A stretch of DNA of 64,000 nucleotides from Hyphomicrobiales bacterium (GTDB lineage: Bacteria > Pseudomonadota > Alphaproteobacteria > Rhizobiales > Aestuariivirgaceae). A model generated the notes under the pieces. The model worked only from the letters and a program-made list of their open reading frames with translations, was not told where the DNA came from and made no database searches. The position numbers were made by a program, and so were the translations under genes. Shown here one piece after another: positions 1 to 10,490 of this stretch (positions within the stretch are counted from its first letter, which is position 1; each line of letters opens with the position of its first letter). The stretch is from positions 1-64,000 of the forward strand of contig JACPNZ010000013.1 of NCBI GenBank assembly GCA_016185245.1, in the 5' to 3' direction.

Positions 1-2
1 CG

Positions 3-177
3 CGCCACCTTCTTCCATGCTCCGCACCGGAGAAGGCACTGGACGACTGCCGCAGTCGCTTCTTCGAAGCTCTGGAAAGGTGGCAATGTTTGGCCTTCAA
101 ATGCCTTCGCCCGTGCGAAGCATGGAGGAAGGTCCCGAAGGAGGATGAGGGCTCTTACTTCGCTGCCACTTGTCCCG

Positions 178-188
<11 letters not shown>
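3..188 (+). CDS. Possible C-terminal end of an unidentified protein, cut by the window start
   Basis: Frame 3 is open from the first base to a TGA at 186-188 and reads as a charged, Cys-containing tail ending in [10 protein letters not shown]. It has no start inside the window, so it would be the 3' end of a gene lying to the left. It overlaps the stop of the convergent acetoacetyl-CoA synthetase gene by 11 bp. I recognise no family. Frame 1 is also open here, so this may be chance in GC-rich DNA and confidence is low. Confidence 0.25.
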
Positions 189-2136
<1,948 letters not shown>

Positions 2137-2230
2137 TGCAAGGCACTCCATCGGAATGAAACGGTCTAGTCAGGTCACGAAAGGGCCGCAAGTGGCGGCG
2201 ATAGCACGACGGGAAATCCGTGGAGCTTTC

Positions 2231-3994
2231 ATGCCGAGACCGCCTGTCATCGCCGGCCTTGTTATCGTCGCCCTGCTGGCGGGGCTGGGGGTCTGGCTCT
2301 TCTTCTCGCCCGGCTGGGCCGTCGCTTTGCTGCGCGAGCGGGTGCAGCGGGACATGGGCCGCGACATCGAAGTGACGGGTGGGGCCCATGTCGAGTTCTT
2401 CCCCGAACTGGCGATCCGCATCGACGGGCTTCGCCTGCCGGGACCTGCGGGCATGGACGCGGACTTGATGACCGCCGTCTCCCTGCGCCTGCCGGCGAGT
2501 TTCGCCGGCCTGCTGGGCCATGATGTTGACCTGAACGGTGCCCGTCTCGAAGGCGCCAAGATCAACCTGCTCATCGACGAGATGGGCCGGGTCACCTGGT
2601 CAACGGCGGCGGGCAATAGTGTCGGAGCGATTCGCTTTCTGATCGACGATGGCACGCTCGGCGTTTCCGACCTGCGCAATGGGCAGAGCTTCACGCTCGC
2701 CCGCGTCAACGCGGCGGTGAACATCGGCGAGGGCGGCGACCTCCAGGCCGAGGGAAGTGCGGCGATCAACGGGTTGGTGGCGAGCCTGCAGGCCTATGTG
2801 AAGAATGTGGCCCGTGTCGCCGTCGCGGGCTCGCCGGCCGAGCTCAGCCTTGCGGTGCCGGCCCTGTCGCTGAGCTTTAACGGACGGCTGTCGACCGCCG
2901 GTGTCATCGGGCTGGCGGGAACGGTGACGGCTTTGGGCCCCGATCTGCGCGCTGCCCTGCAATGGGCCGGCGGCGCGCCGGGCGGTATTTTGGGGCTCAA
3001 GGGCTTCACGCTGTCGGGGGCGCTCGATGGGGCGGGCCGGATCTTCGCCGTGCATGGAGTGGAAGTTTCGGTCGATAACATCGCCGCCAAGGGCGAAATG
3101 ACCCTCGACTACCGCGCCGATGTGCCACGGCTTCTGGCCCAGGTGGCTGCGGGTGCGATCAATCTCGATCCCTATCTGCCGCAGCTCTCGGCAACGACGG
3201 GAGATTGGGGGAGAGCACCGCTCGGATTCGAAGCGCTCCGGGGCCTCGATGCGGCGGTAACCGCCGATACGCCGGATTTGGGCCTCAGGGGCCTGCACAC
3301 CGGACCGGCGCGAGTGACGGCGGTTGTGGCCCGGGGACGGCTCGAGGCCAAGATCGCTGCCGTCTCGGGGTCCCAGGCCGATGTGATGCTCGACGGATCG
3401 GGCCTGGTGCCGGGTTTTGCCGCGGCCTTCCGGAGCAACGATGCGCAAGGGATTCTGTCCCGGCTCGCCGGCATATCCTGGCTCGAGGGGGCGGGAAATC
3501 TCTCCGCCAGCCTGACCGCCAGCGGCGTGAGCCAGCAGGAGATGGTGGCGTCGCTGAAGGGCCAAGCCGAATTGGCGCTGGGCCAGGGTCGGATCAGGGG
3601 CTTCGACATTGTGAAAGCCCTGGCGGCGGTGAGCCGCGCCATCCAGCAGGGCTGGTCGGCGCCGGGCGAGACGCCGTTTGCCACGCTTGCCGCCTCGTTT
3701 GCCATCGCCGACGGCATCGCCACGGTGAAGAGCCTGAAGCTCGATCAGCCGGCCCTGTCGATGACCGCCGGCGGCGACATCGACCTGTTGCGCCGGGCCG
3801 TCGATCTCCGGGCCGATCCGCGCCTTGTGACCGGGGCCAATGGCGAGACCTCGGGCCTGCCGGTCGCCGTGGTGGTCAAGGGACCGTGGGCAGCACCCCG
3901 GCTTTATCCCGACATGGCCGACATCTTGAGCAAGCCCCAGGCCGCCTATGAGGCGCTGAAGGCGCAAGGCCTGCCGGCGGCGGGCGGCAATTGA
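2231..3994 (+). CDS. AsmA-family envelope protein
   Basis: About 587 aa with one N-terminal membrane anchor (roughly residues 5-23, VIAGLVIVALLAGLGVWLF) followed by a long beta-rich periplasmic region. The segment after the anchor (RERVQRDMGRDIEVTGGAHV) and the C-terminal stretch with GQAELALGQGRIRGFD and later SMTAGGDIDLL are typical of AsmA and its AsmA_2 C-terminal domain. AsmA-like proteins are inner-membrane-anchored, bridge-like proteins implicated in outer-membrane lipid homeostasis; the role here is by family only. The ORF track extends 49 codons upstream; ATG 2231 is preferred because GGAG sits just before it and the hydrophobic anchor follows directly. Its short gap to moaE allows co-transcription, but no functional link is evident. 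Confidence 0.8.
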   Translation: MPRPPVIAGLVIVALLAGLGVWLFFSPGWAVALLRERVQRDMGRDIEVTGGAHVEFFPELAIRIDGLRLPGPAGMDADLMTAVSLRLPASFAGLLGHDVDLNGARLEGAKINLLIDEMGRVTWSTAAGNSVGAIRFLIDDGTLGVSDLRNGQSFTLARVNAAVNIGEGGDLQAEGSAAINGLVASLQAYVKNVARVAVAGSPAELSLAVPALSLSFNGRLSTAGVIGLAGTVTALGPDLRAALQWAGGAPGGILGLKGFTLSGALDGAGRIFAVHGVEVSVDNIAAKGEMTLDYRADVPRLLAQVAAGAINLDPYLPQLSATTGDWGRAPLGFEALRGLDAAVTADTPDLGLRGLHTGPARVTAVVARGRLEAKIAAVSGSQADVMLDGSGLVPGFAAAFRSNDAQGILSRLAGISWLEGAGNLSASLTASGVSQQEMVASLKGQAELALGQGRIRGFDIVKALAAVSRAIQQGWSAPGETPFATLAASFAIADGIATVKSLKLDQPALSMTAGGDIDLLRRAVDLRADPRLVTGANGETSGLPVAVVVKGPWAAPRLYPDMADILSKPQAAYEALKAQGLPAAGGN

Positions 3995-4025
3995 AACGGG
4001 TGCCCGGACTTGGCATGCTGACCCC

Positions 4026-4481
4026 ATGATCCGCATCCAGAGGGAAACCTTCGATACCGGTGCCGAGCTGGCGAAGCTCAAGGCGGGCAATCGCGACATC
4101 GGCGGCATGGTGTGCTTTGTCGGCTTGGTGCGGGAGTTTTCCGAGGGCCGCGATGTCTCGGCCATGACGCTTGAGCACTATCCCGGCATGACCGAGCAGG
4201 CTCTCGCCGAGATCGATGCGGAAGCCCAGCGGCGTTGGCCGCTCGCCGCAACCCTTATCGTCCATCGTTACGGCCGCCTCGAACCGGGCGATGATATCGT
4301 GCTGGTGATCGCCGCGTCGGCCCACCGGGAAGCGGCCTTCGAAGCCTGTCACTTTCTCATCGACTGGCTGAAGACCAAGGCGCCCTTCTGGAAGCTCGAG
4401 GAGAACCGGCACGGCGCCCATTGGGTCGAAGCCAGGGAGAGCGACGATGAGGCGGCAAGGCGCTGGGCGGCGAAGAAGTAG
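4026..4481 (+). CDS. moaE: Molybdopterin synthase catalytic subunit MoaE
   Basis: A 151-aa protein of normal MoaE length. MoaE is the large subunit of molybdopterin synthase; with thiocarboxylated MoaD it inserts two sulfurs into precursor Z (cPMP) to give molybdopterin in the cytoplasm. Visible hallmarks are the N-terminal GGMVCFVGLVRE segment, LEHYPGMTE near residue 50, HRYGRLEPGD near 80-89, and the catalytic region KTKAPFWKLEE with lysines near 116-118 and 123. The downstream partner moaD is not adjacent; it would normally sit next to pgsA or moaE in many alphaproteobacteria and may lie elsewhere. The gene follows the AsmA-like gene after 31 bp. Confidence 0.93.
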   Translation: MIRIQRETFDTGAELAKLKAGNRDIGGMVCFVGLVREFSEGRDVSAMTLEHYPGMTEQALAEIDAEAQRRWPLAATLIVHRYGRLEPGDDIVLVIAASAHREAAFEACHFLIDWLKTKAPFWKLEENRHGAHWVEARESDDEAARRWAAKK

Positions 4482-4635
4482 GGACCAGGCGAGAAGCCGA
4501 GGCGGGCGCGGAGTTCGGCAGATACGGCGAGCGCTGCAGCGAAACCATGGTCTTGCCGACAAGGGGCAAAGCGGAGCAATCTCGGCGTTTCTCACAGCGG
4601 GGCTCGACGAACTCCAATGAAAGCAAGACCCGACG

Positions 4636-5733
4636 ATGTGGCCTGATCACAGACTTTGCGATCTTTTCGGCATCGAGCATCCGATCATTCAAGCGCCGAT
4701 GTCGCTTTCTTCCACGCCAGAGCTGGCGATTGCAGTTTGCCAGTCTGGCGGCCTGGGTTCTCTCGGCTGCGGCGAAACCGAACTCGGAAAAGTTCGCGCC
4801 GAGGCGCTTCAGGTACGGGCCGGAACAAACCGGCCCTTCAACCTCAATTTCTTTGTCCATCCGGCCCCGCGAGCCGATCCGGCTGTGTTCAGCGCTAGCC
4901 GCGAACGGCTTGCGCCCTGGTATGACAAGTTTGGCCTCGGCAATCCTGCGGATGCAAAGACCGATGGGCGTGCCGGCTTTGATGCCGCAAAGCTGGCGCT
5001 GCTGCTCGATCTCCGCCCGCCCGTCGTCAGCTTTCATTTCGGTGTTCCCGATGATCAAGCCATCGCGAGCCTGAAGGCTGCGGGCGTTAAGCTCATCAGT
5101 TCGGCTTCGACAGTGGCGGAGGCGGTCGAGCTCGAAAGGCGCGGAATGGATGCCATCATCGCGCAGGGCTGGGAGGCCGGCGGCCATCGCGGCTCGCACC
5201 GGCCCACGGCACCCTGGGAGGGTGTGGGAACCATGGCTCTGGTGCCGCAGGTGGCGAATGCGGTCAAGGTTCCGGTCATTGCCGCTGGGGGTGTCGGCGA
5301 CGGGCGCGGCATCGCCGCGGCCTTTGCGCTTGGCGCCAGCGGGGTTCAAATGGGGACCGCGTTTCTGAGCTGCCCCGAGGCGGCAACCGATACAGTGCGG
5401 CGCAAGCTGCTGCGCATGGCGCGGGACACCGACACAATTGTGACCGACTCGATCTCTGGCCGCTCGGCGCGCTGCCGTCGCAGCCGCCACGCCGAGGCAA
5501 TGGAGACCACCAGGAAACCGCTACCGGATTTTCCGATGATGTATGATCTCACTTATCCCATCATCTCGGCGGGGTTTGATGAAGAAGCCAGTTTCCATAT
5601 CTACGGCCAGATAGCGGCGCTCAATCGCGAACTGCCGGCCACCGAGCTGATGGGCCGGCTGGTAGAGGAGGCTGTTGCGGTGTTCGCGACACTCTCCCGG
5701 GGTCGCCCGGACCCTATGCCACCGCCGGCGTGA
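4636..5733 (+). CDS. Nitronate monooxygenase / 2-nitropropane dioxygenase-family flavoprotein
   Basis: A 365-aa FMN-dependent TIM-barrel protein. Family markers are FGIEHPIIQAPM at the N-terminus, AQGWEAGGHRGSH near residue 177-188 (with the presumed catalytic His near 184), and the FMN phosphate loop VIAAGGVGDGRGIAAAFALGA. Nitronate monooxygenases oxidise alkyl nitronates such as propionate 3-nitronate, but many homologues have unknown substrates, so the reaction is not proven. Codon third positions look less GC-rich than in moaE and the following genes, and the gene sits alone between opposite-strand neighbours. Both fit an acquired gene. Its last 20 bp overlap the 3' end of the convergent glycosidase gene. 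Confidence 0.8.
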   Translation: MWPDHRLCDLFGIEHPIIQAPMSLSSTPELAIAVCQSGGLGSLGCGETELGKVRAEALQVRAGTNRPFNLNFFVHPAPRADPAVFSASRERLAPWYDKFGLGNPADAKTDGRAGFDAAKLALLLDLRPPVVSFHFGVPDDQAIASLKAAGVKLISSASTVAEAVELERRGMDAIIAQGWEAGGHRGSHRPTAPWEGVGTMALVPQVANAVKVPVIAAGGVGDGRGIAAAFALGASGVQMGTAFLSCPEAATDTVRRKLLRMARDTDTIVTDSISGRSARCRRSRHAEAMETTRKPLPDFPMMYDLTYPIISAGFDEEASFHIYGQIAALNRELPATELMGRLVEEAVAVFATLSRGRPDPMPPPA

Positions 5734-6955
5734 GCCAGGGTGAGGCGAAACCGAGGCGGGCAAGGCCGGCGCGGACTTCGGCGGCCGCCATCACCAGCCG
5801 CCAGATCAGGCCTGAGCGATAGTTCTCGATCATGATGACGATCGGGCCCTGGTCGATGGCGAGCGTTGCTTCCGCCATCCAGCCCGCCGCGGGATGCATG
5901 GCATCGCGGAAGCCCCAGTCGCCCCACAGGTCCGGATAGTTCGCCAGAAGATGGCGCAGCACGGCAAGCGCAGCTTGGGGCGCATAGGGCATGGAGGAGA
6001 GTGCGGCGGTGGGGGCTATGACGCCCAGATCATTGTCGGGCCCATGGGCCGAATAGCCCGCGACACCGTCGCTCGCCGTCAGACCCCAGCAATCTTCGCC
6101 ATAGCCGGCGAAGCCTTTCGGATTGGCGATGCAATAGGTCCGGTTGATCATTGTGTGATGGGTGTTCTGCTGCCAGTAGTCGGCGTAGGCGTCGGCGAGC
6201 CCGCGCGGATCGAGACCGAGGAAGGAATAGTGGGCAAAGAACAAAGGCCCGCCCATCGGGGGGCCTAACGGCAGGTCGTAGCCGAAATAGGTGGCCCCGT
6301 TGCGGAACTGCCGACCCGCCGTCCAGCCCCGGTGATAGGCCTCGGGCGGCACCGGGCAAGTAGGCGAGCCCGCCGCCAGCACATAGGCGATCATACACTC
6401 GTTCCAGCCGGTCACCCGATGGTTCATGGCGAAGCCGTGGCGCGGGCTCCAGTGCCAGAACAGGCATTCCTCCGTCGGCTGACGATGAGTCGTCCAGTCG
6501 ATCTCGCGCCACAACCGGTCGGCGAGACTACGGAGCGCTTGCTCCTCCTCGGACGGCCCGGTGAAGTACTCCCGCAGCGCCAGGAGGCCCGCCGCGAGAA
6601 GTGCCGTTTCCACCAGATCGGCGCCATCGTCGAGGGGAGAGAACGGCACGATCCGGCCGCTGGCGCCGTCATGGAAATGGCCCCACATGCCATGGTGGCG
6701 CTCGCAACCGGCGAGGAATTTCAGCATAGCGTTGATCCGCTCGATGGCTGCACTTCTCGCCACGAAGCCGCGCTGGCAGGCGACGATCAGCACCATCAGC
6801 CCCATGCCGGTGCCGCCGATTGTCACCACATCGCGGGTCGAGCGGTCGCGGGCAAGCTTCGAGACGGGGTGCGCGTGGTCCCAGAAATAGCCGAAGCCGG
6901 CGCGCTGCACGGCATCGAGCAATGCCTCATCGGGTGAGGCCGGATCGGGCCGCAT
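5714..6955 (-). CDS. Glycoamylase-like (PF10091-type) glycoside hydrolase
   Basis: A 413-aa protein resembling the glycoamylase-like domain family with an (alpha/alpha)6-barrel. Supporting segments are AGFGYFWDHAHPVSKLARDR at the start, GTGMGLMVLIVA, the WHWSPRHGFAMNHRVTGWNE region, and HYSFLGLDPRGLAD. The family includes the GH144 endo-beta-1,2-glucanases, so a beta-glucan substrate is possible but unproven. There is no signal peptide at the predicted N-terminus, which suggests a cytoplasmic enzyme. Its ATG overlaps the stop of the upstream ABC-transporter gene (TGATG), so the two are very likely translationally coupled. Confidence 0.78.
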   Translation of the reverse strand: MRPDPASPDEALLDAVQRAGFGYFWDHAHPVSKLARDRSTRDVVTIGGTGMGLMVLIVACQRGFVARSAAIERINAMLKFLAGCERHHGMWGHFHDGASGRIVPFSPLDDGADLVETALLAAGLLALREYFTGPSEEEQALRSLADRLWREIDWTTHRQPTEECLFWHWSPRHGFAMNHRVTGWNECMIAYVLAAGSPTCPVPPEAYHRGWTAGRQFRNGATYFGYDLPLGPPMGGPLFFAHYSFLGLDPRGLADAYADYWQQNTHHTMINRTYCIANPKGFAGYGEDCWGLTASDGVAGYSAHGPDNDLGVIAPTAALSSMPYAPQAALAVLRHLLANYPDLWGDWGFRDAMHPAAGWMAEATLAIDQGPIVIMIENYRSGLIWRLVMAAAEVRAGLARLGFASPWLTPAVA

Positions 6956-8751
6956 CAGGCGTGGGCCTGTGGCTTGGCCACGCCGCCTTCAAGGGTGAAG
7001 GGCGGCAGGCTCGCCACTCCGCCGAGTTCGATCACGCGGGCGTAGAAGTGGTCCATGTCGCCGCGATGGGAGGTCGAGACAATGGCTGTCGAGGGCAGAC
7101 GGTTGCGCAGGATTGCCAGCAGGTCGCGGCCCGACTTGTCATCCAATGCACTCAGGCAATCGTCGAGCATGGCCCAGCGCGGCCGGCGTAACAGGATGCG
7201 GGCGATGCTGAGGCGCTGCTGGTCGTCGAGCGACAGGTCCTTGTCCCAGTGATTGGCGACGTCGAGTTCGGCCACGAGATGGGCGAGCCCCACGTCGTGC
7301 AGCGCCGCCGCCACATCGCTCACGGCAAGCTTGTCGCCCGCCTCGGGATAGGCCAGCGCCCGGCGCAGGGTGCCCTCGGGCAGATAGGGCCGCTCGGGCA
7401 GGAACAAGGCATCGAAAGGCTGCGGCTGGCGGATGGTGCCGCGGCCCCATGGCCACAGGCCGGCAAGCGCCATGAACAAAGTGGTCTTGCCGCTGCCCTG
7501 GGCGCCGACGAACAGCACCCGGTCGCCCGGCACGATCTCGAGATGGCGGTCGGCGAGCAGGATGCAGGTGCTGAGGTCGCCCGGCAGGCAGACGGCAAGG
7601 CCGTCGAGCACGAGTGTGTCGCCGTCGCTGGCGGCAAGGGCGATGCGGCCGGCCTGGTCGTGGTGGAGCTCGACGCTCTCCAGGCTGTCGAGCAGCAGGG
7701 TGACGCGCTGCAGGCAGGCCTGCCACTCGGCGATGCTCGGATAATTGTCGATGAACCAGCGCAGCGCATTCTGCACCTGGTTGAAGCCGCCCACCACCAT
7801 GATGAGCCCGCCCAGCGTCATGTTGCCGGCGAAGAAACCAGGGGCGGCGACGACGATCGGCACGACCAGCCCGATCCAGCCATAGCCCGAGGTGACCCAG
7901 GTGAGGCGGGCCCGGGCATTGGCCAGCCGCTGCATGACGGCGATCAGCGTACCGAGAAAGCCGATGGTCACCTGGCGCTCGCCCGGCTCGCCACGCTCGA
8001 GCGATATCACCTCGGAATTCTCGCTTACCCGGACCAGGGCGGTGCGCAGTTCCCCTTCGCGGGCGAAACGCTCGGCATTGCCGGCGATCAGCGGCCGGCC
8101 GACCAGATAGGTGAGCAGCGATCCCACCGCCGAAAAGACCAGGGCGGACCACACCATGTAGCCGGGGATGGTGAAGGTCGAGCCATGCCAGGCGAAAACC
8201 ACCGAGGTCGACAGCGTCCACAGCACGCCGAGGAAGCTGACCAGCAGCAGGCTCGACTGGCCGAGGCCGACGCTCAAGCCGATCGACAGGTCGGTCAGCC
8301 GGCCGGCGTCCTCGGCGATGCGCTGGTCGGGATTGCGGCCGATGTCGCCGGCAAAGCCCAGAAGATAGGCGCGCCGCGGCTTGAGCCAGCTGTCGATCAC
8401 GTGGGTGGTGAGCCAGCGCCGGGCCCTGACCTTCATCGTCTCGGTCACCCAGGTCTGGGCCACGACCAGCACCAGAAGGCCGGCGACGATTGCGAAGAAC
8501 ACCCCGAGCTGGATCAGGAAATCGCCGAAATCGCGGCGTTCGAGGGCGTTGTAGAAGGCCCCCTGCCACTGGTTGAGGCGCACCTGGCCGAAAGTATTGG
8601 CGAGAATCACCGCCAGCACCCCGGCCATCATCAGGAACAGGATGCGGGCCTCGCGGGGCTCGGCCAGGCGCAAGCGGCGCAACAGCCAGCGGGCCTTGTA
8701 GACGACCGGCCGCGCCAGACAGCGATGACCCGGTACCGGCAGATGGCCCAT
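6955..8751 (-). CDS. YddA/SbmA-type ABC transporter, permease fused to ATPase
   Basis: About 598 aa. The N-terminal half has several membrane segments and the family hallmark RLNQWQGAFYNALERRD; the C-terminal half is an ABC ATPase with Walker A GAQGSGKTT near residue 415. This matches the bacterial ABCD/YddA group, related to SbmA/BacA peptide uptake proteins. Substrate is unknown. The ATPase departs from consensus: the signature reads LSLDDQQR instead of LSxGQ/LSLGEQ, and Walker B ends in LDD rather than LDE. The ORF track runs on to 10188, but everything upstream of 8751 is antisense to the exporter gene. ATG 8751 overlaps the divergent exporter start. The gene is coupled to the glycosidase gene downstream. 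Confidence 0.82.
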   Translation of the reverse strand: MGHLPVPGHRCLARPVVYKARWLLRRLRLAEPREARILFLMMAGVLAVILANTFGQVRLNQWQGAFYNALERRDFGDFLIQLGVFFAIVAGLLVLVVAQTWVTETMKVRARRWLTTHVIDSWLKPRRAYLLGFAGDIGRNPDQRIAEDAGRLTDLSIGLSVGLGQSSLLLVSFLGVLWTLSTSVVFAWHGSTFTIPGYMVWSALVFSAVGSLLTYLVGRPLIAGNAERFAREGELRTALVRVSENSEVISLERGEPGERQVTIGFLGTLIAVMQRLANARARLTWVTSGYGWIGLVVPIVVAAPGFFAGNMTLGGLIMVVGGFNQVQNALRWFIDNYPSIAEWQACLQRVTLLLDSLESVELHHDQAGRIALAASDGDTLVLDGLAVCLPGDLSTCILLADRHLEIVPGDRVLFVGAQGSGKTTLFMALAGLWPWGRGTIRQPQPFDALFLPERPYLPEGTLRRALAYPEAGDKLAVSDVAAALHDVGLAHLVAELDVANHWDKDLSLDDQQRLSIARILLRRPRWAMLDDCLSALDDKSGRDLLAILRNRLPSTAIVSTSHRGDMDHFYARVIELGGVASLPPFTLEGGVAKPQAHA

Positions 8752-10182
8752 GCGGCGGCCCCCCTTTCGCATTCCGATATCCGCACCATCGTCATCGGGG
8801 TGGGGCTCGCCATGTTTCTCGCCGCCCTCGACCAGACGGCCATCGCCACGGCGCTGCCGACCATCGCCGCCGATCTCGGCGACTTCCAGAGCATTTCCTG
8901 GGTGGCCAGCATCTATCTGCTCACGGCCACCGCCGTCACTCCGCTTTACGGCAAGTTCAGCGACATTCACGGGCGGCGGGTGACGCTGCTCATAGGGATC
9001 GCCGTGTTCGTCGCCGGATCGGTCGCCTGCGCGCTCGCCCCCACCATGCTGGCGCTGATCGCGGCGCGCGCCGTGCAGGGCCTCGGCGGCGGCGGATTGA
9101 TTTCGCTGGCCCAGACCATCGTCGCCGACATCGTGGCGCCGAAGGAGCGCGGCCGCTACCAGATCTATTTCGCCAGCGTGTTTCTCTCCGCCAGCCTGGT
9201 CGGCCCGATGCTCGGCGGCTTTGCCACCGAACACTTGCACTGGTCGGTCATTTTCTGGATCAACGTGCCGCTCGGGGCAGTGGCCTATGCCATGACCAGA
9301 TCGGTGCTGCGCCGCCTGCCGCGGCACGACCGGCCGCACCGGCTCGATGTGCTGGGGGCGCTCTTGCTGGTGGCGGCAACCGTCGCCCTGATGCTGGCGC
9401 TGCACGACGGCGGGTCCAGCTACCGCTGGCTGTCTGCGCCCATCCTCGGGCTGTCGATCCTCATGTGGCTGGCGTTCGCCTGGCGCATCGCATACGCGGC
9501 GGAGCCGCTGATCCCGCTCGACATCCTGGCCGACCGGGTGGTGCTGATGGGAACCATCTCGGCCTCCTTCGGCATGGGCACCTATATCGGTCTGTCGATC
9601 TACATGCCGGTCTATTTCCAGGCGGTGCGCGGCCTGTCTCCGGCCTATTCGGGTCTGGCGCTCATCCCGCTGATGGTGGGAACCGTCATCGGCGCCACCA
9701 TCGCCGGCCAGACCATGGGCCGCATCACCCACTATAAGCGCCTGCCGGTTCTGGGCATGATGCTGGCCATGGCAGGTGCCGCGGTGCTCGCCGCGGCGGA
9801 TGGCCGGCTGACGCTCGCCCAATTCGAGATCGTCCTCAGCCTGATCAGTGTCGGCCTCGGCACGCTCTTGCCGACCACCATGGTCGCCATCCAGAACGCC
9901 GTGAAGCCACACCAGCTCGGCACCGCCACGGGTACGATGAATTTCCTGCGCCAGCTCGGCGCCTCGCTCCTGGTGGCGGTGTTCGGCGCCATTCTGCTGG
10001 GGGTCGGCGGCAGCACCTCGGCCGAACTGGCCAGCGGCCCCCAGGCAGCGCTCGCCTTCTTCTGGATATTCGTCGCGACCTTCATCGGCTTTGTCCTGGC
10101 CTTTATCTTCGTGGTGCTGATGAAGGAACAGCCGCTCCGTTCCGCCGCCCGGCGCGCCGCCGAGGCGGTGACCGTCGATTGA
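8743..10182 (+). CDS. DHA2-family (EmrB/QacA-type) MFS multidrug exporter
   Basis: About 479 aa with roughly 14 hydrophobic segments. Diagnostic motifs are LDQTAIATALPTIAADLG at the start of the protein (motif D1), GKFSDIHGRRVTLL (motif A), and AARAVQGLGGGGLISLAQ (motif B/C region). Proton-driven drug or metabolite export across the inner membrane is expected from the family. ATG 8743 was chosen because the first membrane helix starts about 15 residues later; an alternative ATG lies at 8725. Both possible starts overlap or abut the divergent ABC gene start. The following VOC, SDR and amidohydrolase genes are close enough to form one operon. Confidence 0.88.
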   Translation: MAHAAAPLSHSDIRTIVIGVGLAMFLAALDQTAIATALPTIAADLGDFQSISWVASIYLLTATAVTPLYGKFSDIHGRRVTLLIGIAVFVAGSVACALAPTMLALIAARAVQGLGGGGLISLAQTIVADIVAPKERGRYQIYFASVFLSASLVGPMLGGFATEHLHWSVIFWINVPLGAVAYAMTRSVLRRLPRHDRPHRLDVLGALLLVAATVALMLALHDGGSSYRWLSAPILGLSILMWLAFAWRIAYAAEPLIPLDILADRVVLMGTISASFGMGTYIGLSIYMPVYFQAVRGLSPAYSGLALIPLMVGTVIGATIAGQTMGRITHYKRLPVLGMMLAMAGAAVLAAADGRLTLAQFEIVLSLISVGLGTLLPTTMVAIQNAVKPHQLGTATGTMNFLRQLGASLLVAVFGAILLGVGGSTSAELASGPQAALAFFWIFVATFIGFVLAFIFVVLMKEQPLRSAARRAAEAVTVD

Positions 10183-10202
10183 CCCCAAGAGGAGGACCCA
10201 TC

Positions 10203-10490
10203 ATGAGGCCTGCGAATTTCGTCTGGTACGATGTCATGACCCCCGACATGAAAGGGGCGGAAGCCTTCTACACAAATGTCATCGGCTTCAGCGCCAAGGA
10301 CTCCGGCATGCCCGGCCCGATGTGGACCCGCTATTGGGATGTCGATGCGGGCGATGCGGCGGTCGCCCGGGCCAAGTCCAGTGGAGCCACGCTGCTCAAC
10401 GGGCCCATGCAGGTGCCGGGCGGCATCGGGATCGCCAATCTCGCCGATCCGCAAGGCGCCATGTTCAACGTCCTGAGCCTGGTGCGCTGA
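10203..10490 (+). CDS. Shortened VOC (glyoxalase-fold) protein
   Basis: A 95-aa protein resembling the glyoxalase/bleomycin-resistance (VOC) proteins that begin FVWYDVMTPDMKGAEAFYTNV and end ADPQGAMFNVL. Typical members have about 115-130 aa. Here the first half (to SGMPG) joins directly to the second-half helix DAAVARAKSSGATLLNGP, so the central strands carrying metal- and substrate-contacting residues appear missing. The reading frame is intact and a strong AGGAGG ribosome binding site precedes ATG 10203, so it is expressed at least potentially. Its stop overlaps the SDR start (TGATG). It may be a degraded enzyme or a dimer-only binding protein. Confidence 0.7.
   Translation: MRPANFVWYDVMTPDMKGAEAFYTNVIGFSAKDSGMPGPMWTRYWDVDAGDAAVARAKSSGATLLNGPMQVPGGIGIANLADPQGAMFNVLSLVR

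Noticed and set aside
2600-4165. 521-aa minus-strand ORF
   Set aside because: It is a shadow of the AsmA-like and moaE genes with biased Arg/His/Gln composition.
7249-10182. 977-aa plus-strand ORF
   Set aside because: Only the part from about 8743 encodes the MFS exporter; the rest is antisense to the ABC transporter gene and has no protein-like features.
8752-10188. Upstream part of the 1077-aa minus-strand ORF
   Set aside because: It is antisense to the MFS exporter and rich in His, Arg, Gln and Gly, typical of shadow frames in GC-rich DNA.
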